This document shows positions 53,392 to 62,094 of a stretch of DNA of 64,000 nt, in pieces. The notes beneath the pieces were generated by a model that ran no database searches, was not told the DNA's origin, and saw nothing but the letters and a program-made list of their open reading frames with translations. Position 1 is the first letter of the stretch; every line of letters starts with the position of its first letter. Made by a program: the position numbers and the translations under genes. Source of the stretch: Mycobacterium asiaticum (GTDB lineage Bacteria; Actinomycetota; Actinomycetes; Mycobacteriales; Mycobacteriaceae); assembly GCF_001673315.1 (NCBI RefSeq), contig NZ_LZLQ01000111.1, positions 55,334 through 119,333 of the forward strand, written 5' to 3'.

Positions 53392-54171
53392 ATGACCACG
53401 ACCGACAGTCGGTACGTCAGGGCTAGCTACCAGGGCGGCCTGGCTACCGTCGAGCTGATCAACTCCGGACCGCTGAACATCATTGGCAGCGAAGCCATTT
53501 CAGAACTCACTACCGCATTCCGCGGCATCGGACTAAACACCGATGTGCGGGTGGTCGTATTTCGCGGCGCGGGGGAGAAGGCGTTCATCGGCGGCGCCGA
53601 CATCAACGAAATGGTCACGCTCGATCAGTCCACGGCCGAGGTCTTCATTCGCAGACTGGCTGGTCTGTGCGAAGCGGTCCGCGACTGCCCCGTTCCCGTT
53701 ATCGCCCGGCTCGCGGGCTGGTGCCTTGGCGGCGGCCTGGAAGTCGCGATGAGTTGTGACCTGCGCATCGCCGAGTCCGGCGCCAGGTTCGGTATGCCGG
53801 AAGTGGCCGTCGGGATCCCGTCGGTGATTCACGCGGCACTGATGCCGGCGTTGATCGGGGCGTCACACTCGGCGTGGCTGTTGATGACGGGCGAAACCAT
53901 CGATGCCGCGACGGCAGCGAGCTGGGGACTGGTGCACGAAGCCATGCCGCCGGAAATGCTGGATACCCGGATCGGCGAATTGGCCTCGAAGCTCGCCGGA
54001 TTCGGCCCGAACGCGGTACGTCAACAAAAGCACCTGCTGAATAAGTGGTTCGATATGACAATTCACGGGGCGATCGAAGACAGCGTCGAACAATTCGGCC
54101 GCTCTTTCCTGACAGGCGAACCCCAACAGCACATGCAGGCGTTTCTGTCCCGCAAGCGGGGCAATAACTAA
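53392..54171 (+). CDS. Enoyl-CoA hydratase/isomerase family protein
   Basis: 259 residues, crotonase superfamily. Oxyanion segments are KAFIGGADINEMV near residue 63 and AGWCLGGGLEVAMSCDL near residue 107. The start ATG at 53392 comes after a short GGGCGAGCTA/GGGCGAGGAA tandem repeat (53345-53390) that is likely the leader. It is 50 bases after the WS/DGAT gene and probably in one operon with it. Substrate unknown. Confidence 0.82.
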   Translation: MTTTDSRYVRASYQGGLATVELINSGPLNIIGSEAISELTTAFRGIGLNTDVRVVVFRGAGEKAFIGGADINEMVTLDQSTAEVFIRRLAGLCEAVRDCPVPVIARLAGWCLGGGLEVAMSCDLRIAESGARFGMPEVAVGIPSVIHAALMPALIGASHSAWLLMTGETIDAATAASWGLVHEAMPPEMLDTRIGELASKLAGFGPNAVRQQKHLLNKWFDMTIHGAIEDSVEQFGRSFLTGEPQQHMQAFLSRKRGNN

Positions 54172-54251
54172 CGCGTTTTTCGCCGATTCGGCCATTTGCT
54201 GCCGACGTTAGGACCATGATGTCCCTACGCGACAGCACTGGGGGTATGGCG

Positions 54252-55907
54252 ATGTCTTTTGTGCTCATGGCGCCGGACCTGTTGGAGACGGCAGCAGCAA
54301 ATGCGGCGCAGATCGGGGCGGCGGTGCTCACCGGCAATCTCACCGCGGTGACCCCGACGACCGCGCTGGCGGCAGCGGGCGCCGACGAGGTGTCGGCGGC
54401 CATCGCCGCGTTGTTCGGCAGGTACGCGAACGAGTATCAAGCCGCTGCCGCTCAGGCCGCGACATATCACGAGCAGTTCGTAGCGACATTGACCGCATCG
54501 GCGGCGTCGTATGCGAGCACCGAGGCCGTCATCGTCGCGTCGATCCAGGGTGTCGCCGCGACCTTGGATTCGTCGCTGGCCAGTGGATTCCAGACGTTGG
54601 TCTACGGCCCGATTCACACCGCCGGCGACGCTTGGATCAGCAGTCCGTTCGGGCAGACGTTGAACCCGATCCTCAATGGCCCGACCGAGATGCTGTTCGG
54701 GCGGGCGCTGATCGGCCATGGCGTCGCGGGCACCGCGGCGAATCCCAACGGTGGACCGGGTGGGTTGTTGTTCGGCGACGGCGGGGCCGGCTACAACCAG
54801 ACCGCAGGCATGGTGCGCGGCGGTAACGGCGGCAACGCGGGCCTGATCGGCAACGGCGGTCCCGGCGGTGCCGGGTTCGGCGGCGGTACAGGCGGTTTCG
54901 GCGGTGCGGGCGGTTGGTGGATGGGCAACGGTGGCATGGGCGGTGGTCCCGGGGGTGCCGGTGGGCAGGCGCTGCTCTTCGGCAACGGTGGCTTGGGCGT
55001 CGGCGGTGCGCCCGACGGTCGCGGTGGGTTGTTCATCGGCACTGGCGGATTCGCCACTCCGCTCAGCGGCCAGCAGCCCATGGTCATCGACTTCGTGCGC
55101 CACGCGGAGTCGATAGCCAACGCGCAGGGCTGGATTGACACCGCCGTGCCCGGCGTCGCGCTCACGCAACTCGGGCAGCAGGAGGCAGCGAACGTCGGCG
55201 CTCTGTTGGCCCCGGCGAACCATTACTCAGGGATCTTCGCGTCGCAGCTGCTGCGCACCCAGGAGACGGCCCACGGGCTGTTCGCCAACCCGCAGATCCT
55301 GCCCGGGCTCAACGAGATCAATGCCGGCTGGATGGAAGGCATGCCGCAGATCCCCGTCGGTGTGGTGTATCTGGTGGGGCCCCTGGCGTGGACGCTGGGT
55401 TTCCCGCTCTTTCCGAACCTGGGGTTCGGGCCCGACATCAACGGGATCGTCTTCAATCGCAACTTCACCGGTGCGATGAACACCATCTACGGCAACGCCA
55501 TGGCGAACGGGGGCACCCCGGCGGTCGCGTACTCCAGTGCATTCACGATCGGTGTGGGCACGCTGATGAACGTCGACAACCCCAATCCGTCACTGTTGCT
55601 GACCCATACGCTGCCCAACACCGGTCAGGTCCTGGTCACCGGCAGTCCGGGGGGTGGCTGGACCATGACCAGCTGGGACGGCATACCTATCGGTCCGGCG
55701 AATCTGCCGACCAGGCTGTTCGTCGACTTCCGCAACCTCATCACCGCGCCGCAATATGCCGCATGGGACATTTTCGAATCTCTCTTTACCGGTGATCCGA
55801 CGACCATTCTCAGCGAGATACGCGACGGTGCTGAGCAGATCGGCGCGGCGACGTTCCAATACCCGTTCGCGATCGGCCGCGACCTGGTTGAGTCGATCGC
55901 GGCCTAG
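54252..55907 (+). CDS. PE-family protein with C-terminal histidine phosphatase (phosphoglycerate mutase) domain
   Basis: 551 residues. A PE domain (1 to about 95, with MSFVLMAPDLLETAAANA) and linker are followed by a short PGRS-like glycine stretch (about 160-265). The C-terminal domain has the histidine-phosphatase signature VIDFVRHAES (His284), a further LLRTQETA near 336 and LLLTHTLP (His452). This organisation matches M. tuberculosis PE_PGRS11 (Rv0754), reported to be an active phosphoglycerate mutase. The ATG at 54252 is preferred to 54246 because GGGGG is properly spaced to it. Transport by ESX-type machinery is inferred from the PE domain. Confidence 0.88.
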   Translation: MSFVLMAPDLLETAAANAAQIGAAVLTGNLTAVTPTTALAAAGADEVSAAIAALFGRYANEYQAAAAQAATYHEQFVATLTASAASYASTEAVIVASIQGVAATLDSSLASGFQTLVYGPIHTAGDAWISSPFGQTLNPILNGPTEMLFGRALIGHGVAGTAANPNGGPGGLLFGDGGAGYNQTAGMVRGGNGGNAGLIGNGGPGGAGFGGGTGGFGGAGGWWMGNGGMGGGPGGAGGQALLFGNGGLGVGGAPDGRGGLFIGTGGFATPLSGQQPMVIDFVRHAESIANAQGWIDTAVPGVALTQLGQQEAANVGALLAPANHYSGIFASQLLRTQETAHGLFANPQILPGLNEINAGWMEGMPQIPVGVVYLVGPLAWTLGFPLFPNLGFGPDINGIVFNRNFTGAMNTIYGNAMANGGTPAVAYSSAFTIGVGTLMNVDNPNPSLLLTHTLPNTGQVLVTGSPGGGWTMTSWDGIPIGPANLPTRLFVDFRNLITAPQYAAWDIFESLFTGDPTTILSEIRDGAEQIGAATFQYPFAIGRDLVESIAA

Positions 55908-55913
55908 CTGCGT

Positions 55914-56930
55914 TCAGCCGCAACGGTATTCGGTTTCGTCCGGGACGGCCGGTACCACCTGCAGGTGCCGACGGGAGCGCTGACGGCTGATGCGCTCCAC
56001 CACCGCTTGTGACCGAGGGCCGGAGCCGGAATGGGCCGAGGCAGACCAGTCGGTGAGGGATACCGCCGCAGCGGCGGCGGGGGTTTGCGCTGTCCCGCCG
56101 TTTGCTTCGATGAAGTCGTCGATCACACTCGCCACAGTCTCGGTTCGTTCTGCGTGCGGGTGGTGTGCGGCGCCGGGGATGATGTGCAGGCTGCTGTGTG
56201 GCATCGCCTCGTGTGCGGCGTATGCGTGTGAAACGGGGATGACTGGGTCCCGGTCTCCGCTGATGATCAGCACGGGCACACTTGCGTTGCAGTGCAACCG
56301 GTTCAGTGCGCAGACGAACTGACCTTTGCGGTCCACGACGGCGCGCAGTGTCCGCAGCAGCGCCTGCCGATTTTGCCGGTTCGACAATGCGGCGTGGGCT
56401 TCCCAATGTTCGCTCAGCCGCGGCGCATTCGGGTCGTCGGACTTCAGCGCGGCAAAAGCCCTGCGCGCCTTGATCGCCGGCTTGGAGGAGACAAGCTGCA
56501 AGAGGAATTCGGATCCGGGCATCGACGCCAGGCGCAGAATGCGGTTCACCTCACCGCCCAGCCCGCCGCTGCTGATCAGGATCATCCGCTCGCAGTAGTC
56601 GCGGTGCTGATGGGCGAATTGCATTGTGATTCCGCCGCCAAGGGAGTGACCGATGATCGTCACGCGGGGGATGTCGAGAGCGTCAAGGAAGTCTCGGAGC
56701 AGAACGGCGAACGCACCCAGTGAGTAGTCGCCGCGGGGCTTGTCGGACTGCCCGTGCCCCAGTAGGTCCGGGGCGATGACGCGGTATCTCTTGGCCAGCG
56801 CGGGGATGATCGCCTGCCAGTGGTTCGAACTGCCGCCGATGCCGTGGATCAACAGCAGTACCTCGCCGGCGCCTTCGTCGCGGTATGCGACGCGGTCGCC
56901 GTGCAATGTGATCGTTCGGAGGTTGCTCAT
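55914..56930 (-). CDS. Alpha/beta-hydrolase (Rv2715-like)
   Basis: 338 residues, alpha/beta-hydrolase fold: HGIGGSSNHW near residue 29, nucleophile GHSLGG with Ser96, and the acid and His in SGDRDPVIP near 228 and AAHHPHAER near 255. Similar in size and pattern to the putative hydrolase Rv2715 (341). An unstructured C-terminal tail (about 285-338) ends in YRCG. The ATG at 56930 lies at the end of an unremarkable leader. Six bases separate its stop from the PE-mutase stop. Confidence 0.82.
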   Translation of the reverse strand: MSNLRTITLHGDRVAYRDEGAGEVLLLIHGIGGSSNHWQAIIPALAKRYRVIAPDLLGHGQSDKPRGDYSLGAFAVLLRDFLDALDIPRVTIIGHSLGGGITMQFAHQHRDYCERMILISSGGLGGEVNRILRLASMPGSEFLLQLVSSKPAIKARRAFAALKSDDPNAPRLSEHWEAHAALSNRQNRQALLRTLRAVVDRKGQFVCALNRLHCNASVPVLIISGDRDPVIPVSHAYAAHEAMPHSSLHIIPGAAHHPHAERTETVASVIDDFIEANGGTAQTPAAAAAVSLTDWSASAHSGSGPRSQAVVERISRQRSRRHLQVVPAVPDETEYRCG

Positions 56931-57313
56931 TTTGGCCTGCTAGGTCACTTCGGTGTGAACGGTTTGTTCCTGGTGAAGTGAGTCTGTGGTGCGGGCCTTG
57001 CAACATCCTTGGGGGTTTCTAAACGCATTCTCACGGCGCCGCTGCGGCGCGTTGCGAACTGAAAGCACCAAGTCGGCGAGCCGACCGAATAGGGTCCCGG
57101 TCCGGATGCCTTTCCGGTGAGGGACCGCAGGTTCGCCCGATCGATCGCGGCGACGCGCTCACCGACGCGGAGGTTTACCTTTACAGTCCTAGAGGACCAG
57201 CTCCCGACCTGTAAGAGGGCCTTGTCCGAGAATTCTTCGGGGCCGGTGAGCAGTGCTTGTGTGCGTCGAGGCCCCTGGTTCGGCATGTCGATCGACGAAT
57301 TGAGGTCAGGAGA
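56931..57313. other. Intergenic region between an alpha/beta-hydrolase and an SDR
   Basis: 383 bases, divergent, with no gene I can support. A short open frame reaching 57317 has no ribosome site or recognisable sequence. An AGGAGA ribosome site precedes the ATG at 57314. Confidence 0.55.
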
Positions 57314-58063
57314 ATGAACACTGTCAGGTTCGACTTTGCCGGGGCTAACGTCCTGGTCACCGGTGGTACCAATGGAATCGGCCACGCCATCGCCGCCGAC
57401 TTCGCCAAAGCGGGTGCCAGCGTCACCGTCACCGGCACCCGCGCATCGGTGGCCGACTATCCCGATACCGACCTGAGTGCCTTCTCTTTCACCCAGTGCG
57501 AATTGTCGGACACAGACTCGATCGACGCCCTCGCCGATTCCCTCGGCGCCCTCGACATCCTCATCAACAACGGGGGCGGGCCCTATGCGGGACACAAGGA
57601 TGAGTGGGATCCCGACGGGTATGCCGGGTCGGTCGCTGTCAACATGGTCGCCCACATGCGCCTCACCATGGCGTGTCACGACAGGCTGAAAGCGAGTACG
57701 GCGGCCGGTGGCAGCAGTGTCGTCACCATCGCCTCGATGTCGGCGTTCGTATCCGCCGTCGCGGTGCCCGCTTACAGCTCATCGAAAGCGGGGATGGTCG
57801 CCTTCACCAAGAACCTCGCGCGCCGCTGGGTCGAGGACGGAATACGCGTCAACGCCGTGGCGCCCGGGGTGATCGACACCCGAATGACCAGTCCGATCAA
57901 GGAGATCCCCGAGCTGCTCGAGCCCGAGATGCGGCACACCCCGATGGCACGGATGGGTTTGCCGGCCGAGATCTCGCCGGCCGTATTGTTCCTGTGCAGC
58001 GACGCGGCGTCCTACATCACCGGCACCACCCTGGCCGTCGACGGCGGCTACCTCACCGTGTAA
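57314..58063 (+). CDS. Short-chain dehydrogenase/reductase
   Basis: 249 residues. Glycine motif TGGTNGIG near residue 17, NNGGGP near 88 (in the NNAG position), catalytic Ser in IASMSAFVS near 140, YSSSK at about 154-158 and the C-terminal SYITGTTLAVDGGYL. ATG at 57314 behind AGGAGA is chosen over an upstream codon. Substrate unknown. It is followed immediately by a weak open frame that may be a gene remnant. Confidence 0.82.
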   Translation: MNTVRFDFAGANVLVTGGTNGIGHAIAADFAKAGASVTVTGTRASVADYPDTDLSAFSFTQCELSDTDSIDALADSLGALDILINNGGGPYAGHKDEWDPDGYAGSVAVNMVAHMRLTMACHDRLKASTAAGGSSVVTIASMSAFVSAVAVPAYSSSKAGMVAFTKNLARRWVEDGIRVNAVAPGVIDTRMTSPIKEIPELLEPEMRHTPMARMGLPAEISPAVLFLCSDAASYITGTTLAVDGGYLTV

Positions 58064-58066
58064 TGG

Positions 58067-58270
58067 GTGTCGCTGAATGAATTCGACAGTGTCGCAACGC
58101 CCGGCGTGCTGGAACGCGCGCAGCGGCTTCTGCTCGAGGTAACCAAAGATCTCGCGGCAAACCCGCAGTACGCCGTAATAATCGGTGGCACAATGCCTTT
58201 CGATAAGGCGCTGGAAACACTGAAAGCCTCGGCAGCCGGACCCGTCGACAAGACCATCGTCACCTTCGAC
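58067..58270 (+). pseudogene. Possible C-terminal enzyme fragment
   Basis: The frame from GTG 58067 encodes about 68 residues before it runs into the opposite-strand nitroreductase. It ends PFDKALETLKASAAGPVDK then TIVTFDW, which resembles the C-terminus of zinc-type dehydrogenases. It has no N-terminal domain. A remnant is the simplest explanation, but this is a weak call. Confidence 0.3.
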
Positions 58271-58277
58271 TGGTCAA

Positions 58278-58772
58278 CTACGCATCCGGCCGGAACACGT
58301 CGATCGGCCGTACGGTCCGCAGCATCACCAGCGGAATGTGCCGGCTCGTCGACCGTTGATACGCGACATATGGCGGGTAGAGGTGGCTCATGTACTCCCA
58401 CACCTCGTGGCGCTCAGTCGCCTCCGGTTCGCGCCACTTAGCCTCGAACGCCTGGGTGGCGATCTGCACACCGATGGTTTCGCAGGCCACGATGTTGAGG
58501 TACCACTCGGGGTTCGTATCCGCGCCACCCTTGGAGGCGACGATGACAATCTCACCTCCGACATTGCCGTAGATGAGGGGTTTGATGTAAGTCTTGCCGG
58601 ACTTGCGGCCCTTGTACTTGATCAGGCAGTGCGTCGTCAGTTCGCGACCACCGAGCCCGCTGAGATCGACAATGTGCCCCTGGGTTCCGCCGGAGTCCAG
58701 GTACATCGCCAGATGTTCCTGCATCCAGTTACTACGTTCGGCCCGAATCGCAGCAGCGTCGGCGTCACCCAT
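58278..58772 (-). CDS. F420-dependent nitroreductase (Ddn family)
   Basis: 164 residues, similar to Ddn/Rv3547 (151), with the pattern GRKSGKTYIKPLIY near residue 54 and IVIVASKGGADTNPEWYLN near 74, the family signature. The N-terminal helix (RAERSNWMQEHLAMYLDSGG) is longer than in Ddn. Such proteins use reduced F420; in M. tuberculosis Ddn activates nitroimidazoles and likely reduces quinones. The ATG at 58772 is conventional. Substrate not determinable. Confidence 0.88.
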   Translation of the reverse strand: MGDADAAAIRAERSNWMQEHLAMYLDSGGTQGHIVDLSGLGGRELTTHCLIKYKGRKSGKTYIKPLIYGNVGGEIVIVASKGGADTNPEWYLNIVACETIGVQIATQAFEAKWREPEATERHEVWEYMSHLYPPYVAYQRSTSRHIPLVMLRTVRPIDVFRPDA

Positions 58773-58885
58773 TGATCATTCCCCCTTGACTGCCGTCAGT
58801 TGCGGTACGAACCCATTCTTATGAAATCACTCTCTCGCGCGCTAGCTTTCGGGGAAGCCGCCTTGCGATAGCCGGTCGGATGCCT

Positions 58886-59866
58886 TCAGCCTCCGGGCTG
58901 CGGACAGAAATAGGTGTCGAGTGCCCGCCGGAACCAACGATTGCGGTACTGGATCGCTCGCTGGCTGACATCGGCCTTGCCCGCGAACCCCTCGAACCCG
59001 TGGTAGCAGCCCGGGAAGACCCGGAACTCAGTGGGAACATCTGCCGCCTGCAGCGCATCGACGTAGGCGACGGTCTCGTCATGGAAGGTGTCGATGTCAC
59101 CCACAAAGGTGAACGTCGGTGGGAGACCGCGGTAGTCGGTGGCACGGGCGGGTGCGGCATAGGCCGGAACCTGTTTTGTGCCATACAAATCCCCGAGATA
59201 CATTCGCCACGCCGCCTTGTTCGTAGCGGCGTCCCACACGGGGGCGTCGTTGTGTTGGGCAAACGGCGTCGTCGACCGGTCGTCGATCATCGGATACAGC
59301 GGCATCTGAAAGGCGACGCCTACTTCCCCCTTGTCCCGCGCGTACAGCGTCAGCGCTGCGGTCAAGCCGCCGCCGGCACTACCTCCCGTGACTGCCAACT
59401 GGTCGCTTCGCACTCCCAAGCGCTCGGCGTTGTCCTTGAGCCAGAGCAACGCGGCGTAACAGTCCTCGAGAGCTGCGGGGTAGGGGGCTTCGGTACTCAG
59501 TCGGTAGTCCGGCGAGACCACAACGCAGTCGCTCTGCTCGATCAACGCTCTGCAGCCCACTGCTTCCAGGTCGGGGGAACCGAGCGCGTAACCGCCGCCA
59601 TGCAGGTACAGCATCCCCGCAACGCCGGCCTGCGGCTCGAGCGGTGTGTACACCAGGATCCGTAGCCGCGTACCGTCCGAGCGGGTGATCCACTCCGTCT
59701 CCTCACGCATACCCGACTTCCGTCGACGCTGGGCATAGCGTCCGAGCGCGGCGTCGAGTCGCCTCATTCGCCTGATTTTCCGTTCGTCTTGATTCGCCAT
59801 GAGCGCCCGCATGATCTTGGCGCGTCTGCGCAGTTGCGGGTCGATCATGTCGTCGGTGATGTTCAT
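58886..59866 (-). CDS. Hormone-sensitive-lipase family esterase
   Basis: 326 residues, HSL family: oxyanion motif HGGG (residues 89-92) in YLHGGGY, nucleophile GGSAGGG with Ser163, and a distal GDIDTFHDE and GCYHGFEGF with the catalytic His. The N-terminal ~50 residues are Arg/Lys-rich and helical. Mycobacterial members are the Lip carboxylesterases/triglyceride lipases. ATG at 59866 with AGGGACG is chosen; an open frame upstream has no support. Confidence 0.85.
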   Translation of the reverse strand: MNITDDMIDPQLRRRAKIMRALMANQDERKIRRMRRLDAALGRYAQRRRKSGMREETEWITRSDGTRLRILVYTPLEPQAGVAGMLYLHGGGYALGSPDLEAVGCRALIEQSDCVVVSPDYRLSTEAPYPAALEDCYAALLWLKDNAERLGVRSDQLAVTGGSAGGGLTAALTLYARDKGEVGVAFQMPLYPMIDDRSTTPFAQHNDAPVWDAATNKAAWRMYLGDLYGTKQVPAYAAPARATDYRGLPPTFTFVGDIDTFHDETVAYVDALQAADVPTEFRVFPGCYHGFEGFAGKADVSQRAIQYRNRWFRRALDTYFCPQPGG

Positions 59867-60212
59867 CGGCGCGTCCCTGCACTTCCGGCCCGGTGTTGAG
59901 TACGGCGTACACGCTAGTGCCGCGGTCACCGTGACCTCGCCGAGCACTTGGAAGGGAATCGGCGAGAGTTCGTCGATTGCGTCGGGGGCGCGATTCCGGC
60001 GTGGCACCCGCGGGCGTGGCATCGACCCGGCTAGCAGTCGCCTACCTGGTCGATATCTCCGCTGCCGCGAACGGCAGCGCACGGCGGCAGCAAGCAACGT
60101 CGATGCGGCAATCATGCAAGCGGTCATGCTGTACGGAGTTACCTGCTGAGGGGTGGCTGACATCGAGGCCGTTGACAGTGCAGTATTGAGTCAGCAAATC
60201 CTAGGAGGCGCA
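59867..60212. other. Intergenic region between a Lip-type esterase and a CDGP protein
   Basis: 346 bases in the divergent gap. No gene, operator or repeat is evident. A long open frame on the - strand continues the esterase upstream but has no family similarity. An AGGAGG site serves the ATG at 60213. Confidence 0.5.
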
Positions 60213-60533
60213 ATGGCTGCATCGAAGATGACGTCGCCACGTGGTGTGGCCGCCTCCCTCGCGGGCTTGAGTGCTGTGGTGGTCGCCGGCGGACTGATAG
60301 CCGCAGCCCCACCGGCCAATGCCGGCTGCGTGTATGGGGGCGGCGTTATCAGCAAGTGCGACGGACCCTTTCAGCCGGACGGCACCTGGGAGCGTTGCGT
60401 GGCAGTGGCCAGCTGGGTGCCCCGGGGCGCCAGTTCCTTCCTGGCGCCGGTGAAGCACTGCGATGTGATGGGTCCTGGCCAGGCTCCGGGTGATCCAGGT
60501 TTCGCTGACCCGCCGATGCACATCGACGACTGA
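60213..60533 (+). CDS. Secreted CDGP-motif protein
   Basis: 106 residues. A signal peptide (RGVAASLAGLSAVVVAGGLI) ends at a likely ANA cleavage site near residue 37. The short mature part has CVYGGGVISKCDGPFQPDG and RCVAVA, the CDGP motif seen in small mycobacterial exported proteins. ATG at 60213 has a strong AGGAGG. It sits just left of the repeat that ends the integrated element at 60550, so it belongs to the host backbone. Confidence 0.82.
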   Translation: MAASKMTSPRGVAASLAGLSAVVVAGGLIAAAPPANAGCVYGGGVISKCDGPFQPDGTWERCVAVASWVPRGASSFLAPVKHCDVMGPGQAPGDPGFADPPMHIDD

Positions 60534-60549
60534 ACGGCGTCGAGCCAAG

Positions 60550-60576
60550 ATAGAGCCCCCTGTCAGGATTGAACTG
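60550..60576. repeat. attL-type copy of the 27-bp tRNA 3'-end repeat
   Basis: Starts ATAGAGCCCCCTG and ends GATTGAACTG, identical over 27 bases to 63824-63850. Beyond base 60576 the sequence (TATTTCAGTG) diverges from the tRNA gene, so this is a duplicated attachment core rather than a tRNA. Confidence 0.9.
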
Positions 60577-60962
60577 TATTTCAGTGCCTGGCCAGGGGGC
60601 GTCAACGCGTCTAGCTGTGGTTTGACGTTAGTGGTCGTTAGTGGAGATATCTGTAACTGTGGGCAAAGTGTGGGCAAAACGTGGGCACGGCATCCTGTCG
60701 GTGATCGGCGCGTTGCCTTGCCTGACCATGGTCGTGCCAGCGAAACGACTGACGGCATCACCTAGCTCAGTGGGCAAATTCCGACACCGCTGTTGCCTAG
60801 GCACATGGCGCGGAGCGTGGGCCTCGGGTGCTTCGACATGAGACGTGCTGTCATCATGCCGGTGACGAACAAGTGAGTGAGGCTGACGCATACTGGATAG
60901 TGAGAGGACAGGAAACTACCAGGTGACGACTACCGCGCGACGCGGTAATTTTACTCCCAGAA
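60577..60962. other. Left arm of the island with integrase-arm-like GTGGGCA repeats
   Basis: GTGGGCAAA occurs at 60659-60667 and 60670-60678, GTGGGCAC at 60681-60688 and GTGGGCAAA again at 60770-60778. The first three are 11 bases apart. Spaced repeats beside an attachment core look like arm-type sites of a tyrosine integrase. No integrase frame could be supported on either strand. Confidence 0.5.
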
Positions 60963-61346
60963 TTGGGATCAGGTCTTACCGTAAGTGCGTTGACTGCAGT
61001 ACCGGGCGTGAACGACGTAGAGGGGACATTGTTGCCAATTAGCGAAGGCGCAGACGAAGGGACTGTTGAGGCGCAGGTTGCTTGGCCAACAGATCTCTAT
61101 CGAGAAGCGGGCGTGTCTAACATCTTCGTGCTCTCTGACGACGGTCAAGGGCTCTACCTAGCATTGGGTCACATACCGCCGTTCGCTGGGAAGCCTTCTC
61201 CCAAGATCACCGTCACCCCCAATGTGCGCGGCTCGGTTTATCTCACTTACAAGAATGCCGGCGAACTCGGTGAGCTGCTGACTGCTGCCTACCAGCGCAA
61301 GAAGCAGGAAGTTGAGCGGCAAAGGCAGCAGGGCGAGGCGAAATGA
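60963..61346 (+). CDS. Island cassette gene 1, unknown protein (possible DUF3467-like)
   Basis: 127 residues; the core reads VAWPTDLYREAGVSNIF, VLSDDGQGLYLALG and VRGSVYLTYKNAGELGELL, and ends in a Lys/Arg/Gln coiled tail. The alternation of an IF-V-S--DG--L-LG strand pair with a terminal LL-AY helix loosely recalls DUF3467 proteins. Start codons TTG 60963, TTG 60990 and GTG 61008 are all possible and none has a strong ribosome site. Its TGA overlaps the ATG of gene 2 as ATGA. First gene of the tight three-gene cassette. Confidence 0.55.
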   Translation: MGSGLTVSALTAVPGVNDVEGTLLPISEGADEGTVEAQVAWPTDLYREAGVSNIFVLSDDGQGLYLALGHIPPFAGKPSPKITVTPNVRGSVYLTYKNAGELGELLTAAYQRKKQEVERQRQQGEAK

Positions 61347-62089
61347 GCTCGACGGGAATCGAGGGTCCTGAGGTCTCGAGTGGCTTGACCGGAGGCGAGA
61401 ACCTTCCGGTGGTTGCCGGGTCCGGGCTACACGGCTTCCTTCTAGACGATGACTACGTTTACGTAAACGAGGCCTCTCGCTTTCTGGCCAAAGTGACTGA
61501 TCCGCAGCAGCTGGCCCTCTTCGATGAGTCGTCTCCGTGGTCGCATTTCGTTCGGTTGCCAGACACATCGCACATGCCACCAGGCACGGCTATTGAACTA
61601 CGAGGCGATGAGCATGTGATCGCAACGGTGTTCGTGTCGTATTCAGCGGCGGAGGCTGGCGCTGTCACTCACGTACGTTCGGCACTTGGCGGCCGGGTCG
61701 TCCTTTCGTACGCGGCGGAAGAGGCAGGAGCGAATGAAACGCGCACCCGCCAACTCGTCGCACGAAAAATGGACCGCGTTTGGGCTCTGCAGGACGGATG
61801 GCGCGGGCCAGGCTCACTAGCGCCTACTAAGACGGCCCGCGAGCTATATCTGACGGCTGTCCAAGTGCTACCTGGCCGGTGTCTGGCGGCTGCGCAGCCC
61901 ACTCCGACTGCGGACGGCGGCATTTATATGGAGTGGTCGTCGGGGCGGTATGACTACTCGGCCGAAGTCACCGGTGAAGGTGAGTTGATTCTGAATGTCT
62001 TCGCGCCCAATGGAAGTGATGACAGCGAGAGAGTTATCGAGCAGCCGACCGTGGATGACCTCGTCAACTTCATCTGCCGAGGGGTCTAG
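61343..62089 (+). CDS. Island cassette gene 2, unknown protein
   Basis: 248 residues, starts ATG 61343 overlapping the gene 1 stop. The N-terminal half has HGFLLDDDYVYVNEASRFLA; the C-terminal half has WALQDGWRGPGSLAP near residue 150 and PTPTADGGIYMEWSSGRYDY near 195, then GEGELILNVFAPNG. The pattern P-x-P-T-x-D-G-G-I-x-x-E-W is common in uncharacterised paired accessory genes, where the partner is a ~150-residue protein like gene 3. No signal or membrane segment. Function unknown. Confidence 0.65.
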   Translation: MSSTGIEGPEVSSGLTGGENLPVVAGSGLHGFLLDDDYVYVNEASRFLAKVTDPQQLALFDESSPWSHFVRLPDTSHMPPGTAIELRGDEHVIATVFVSYSAAEAGAVTHVRSALGGRVVLSYAAEEAGANETRTRQLVARKMDRVWALQDGWRGPGSLAPTKTARELYLTAVQVLPGRCLAAAQPTPTADGGIYMEWSSGRYDYSAEVTGEGELILNVFAPNGSDDSERVIEQPTVDDLVNFICRGV

Positions 62090-62094
62090 CAAGG

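Noticed and set aside
57117..57317. 66-residue ORF running into the SDR start by an ATGA overlap
   Set aside because: No ribosome site, no family, and the sequence has the composition of random high-GC DNA.
60762..60790. tRNA-like D-arm sequence TAGCTCAGTGGG in the island left arm
   Set aside because: No acceptor, anticodon or T-arm pairs with it, so it is not a tRNA.
60922..61041. 39-residue frame (GTG 60922) with a good ribosome site upstream of island gene 1
   Set aside because: It is out of frame with gene 1, short, and Arg/Lys-rich; it could be a leader peptide but nothing supports translation.
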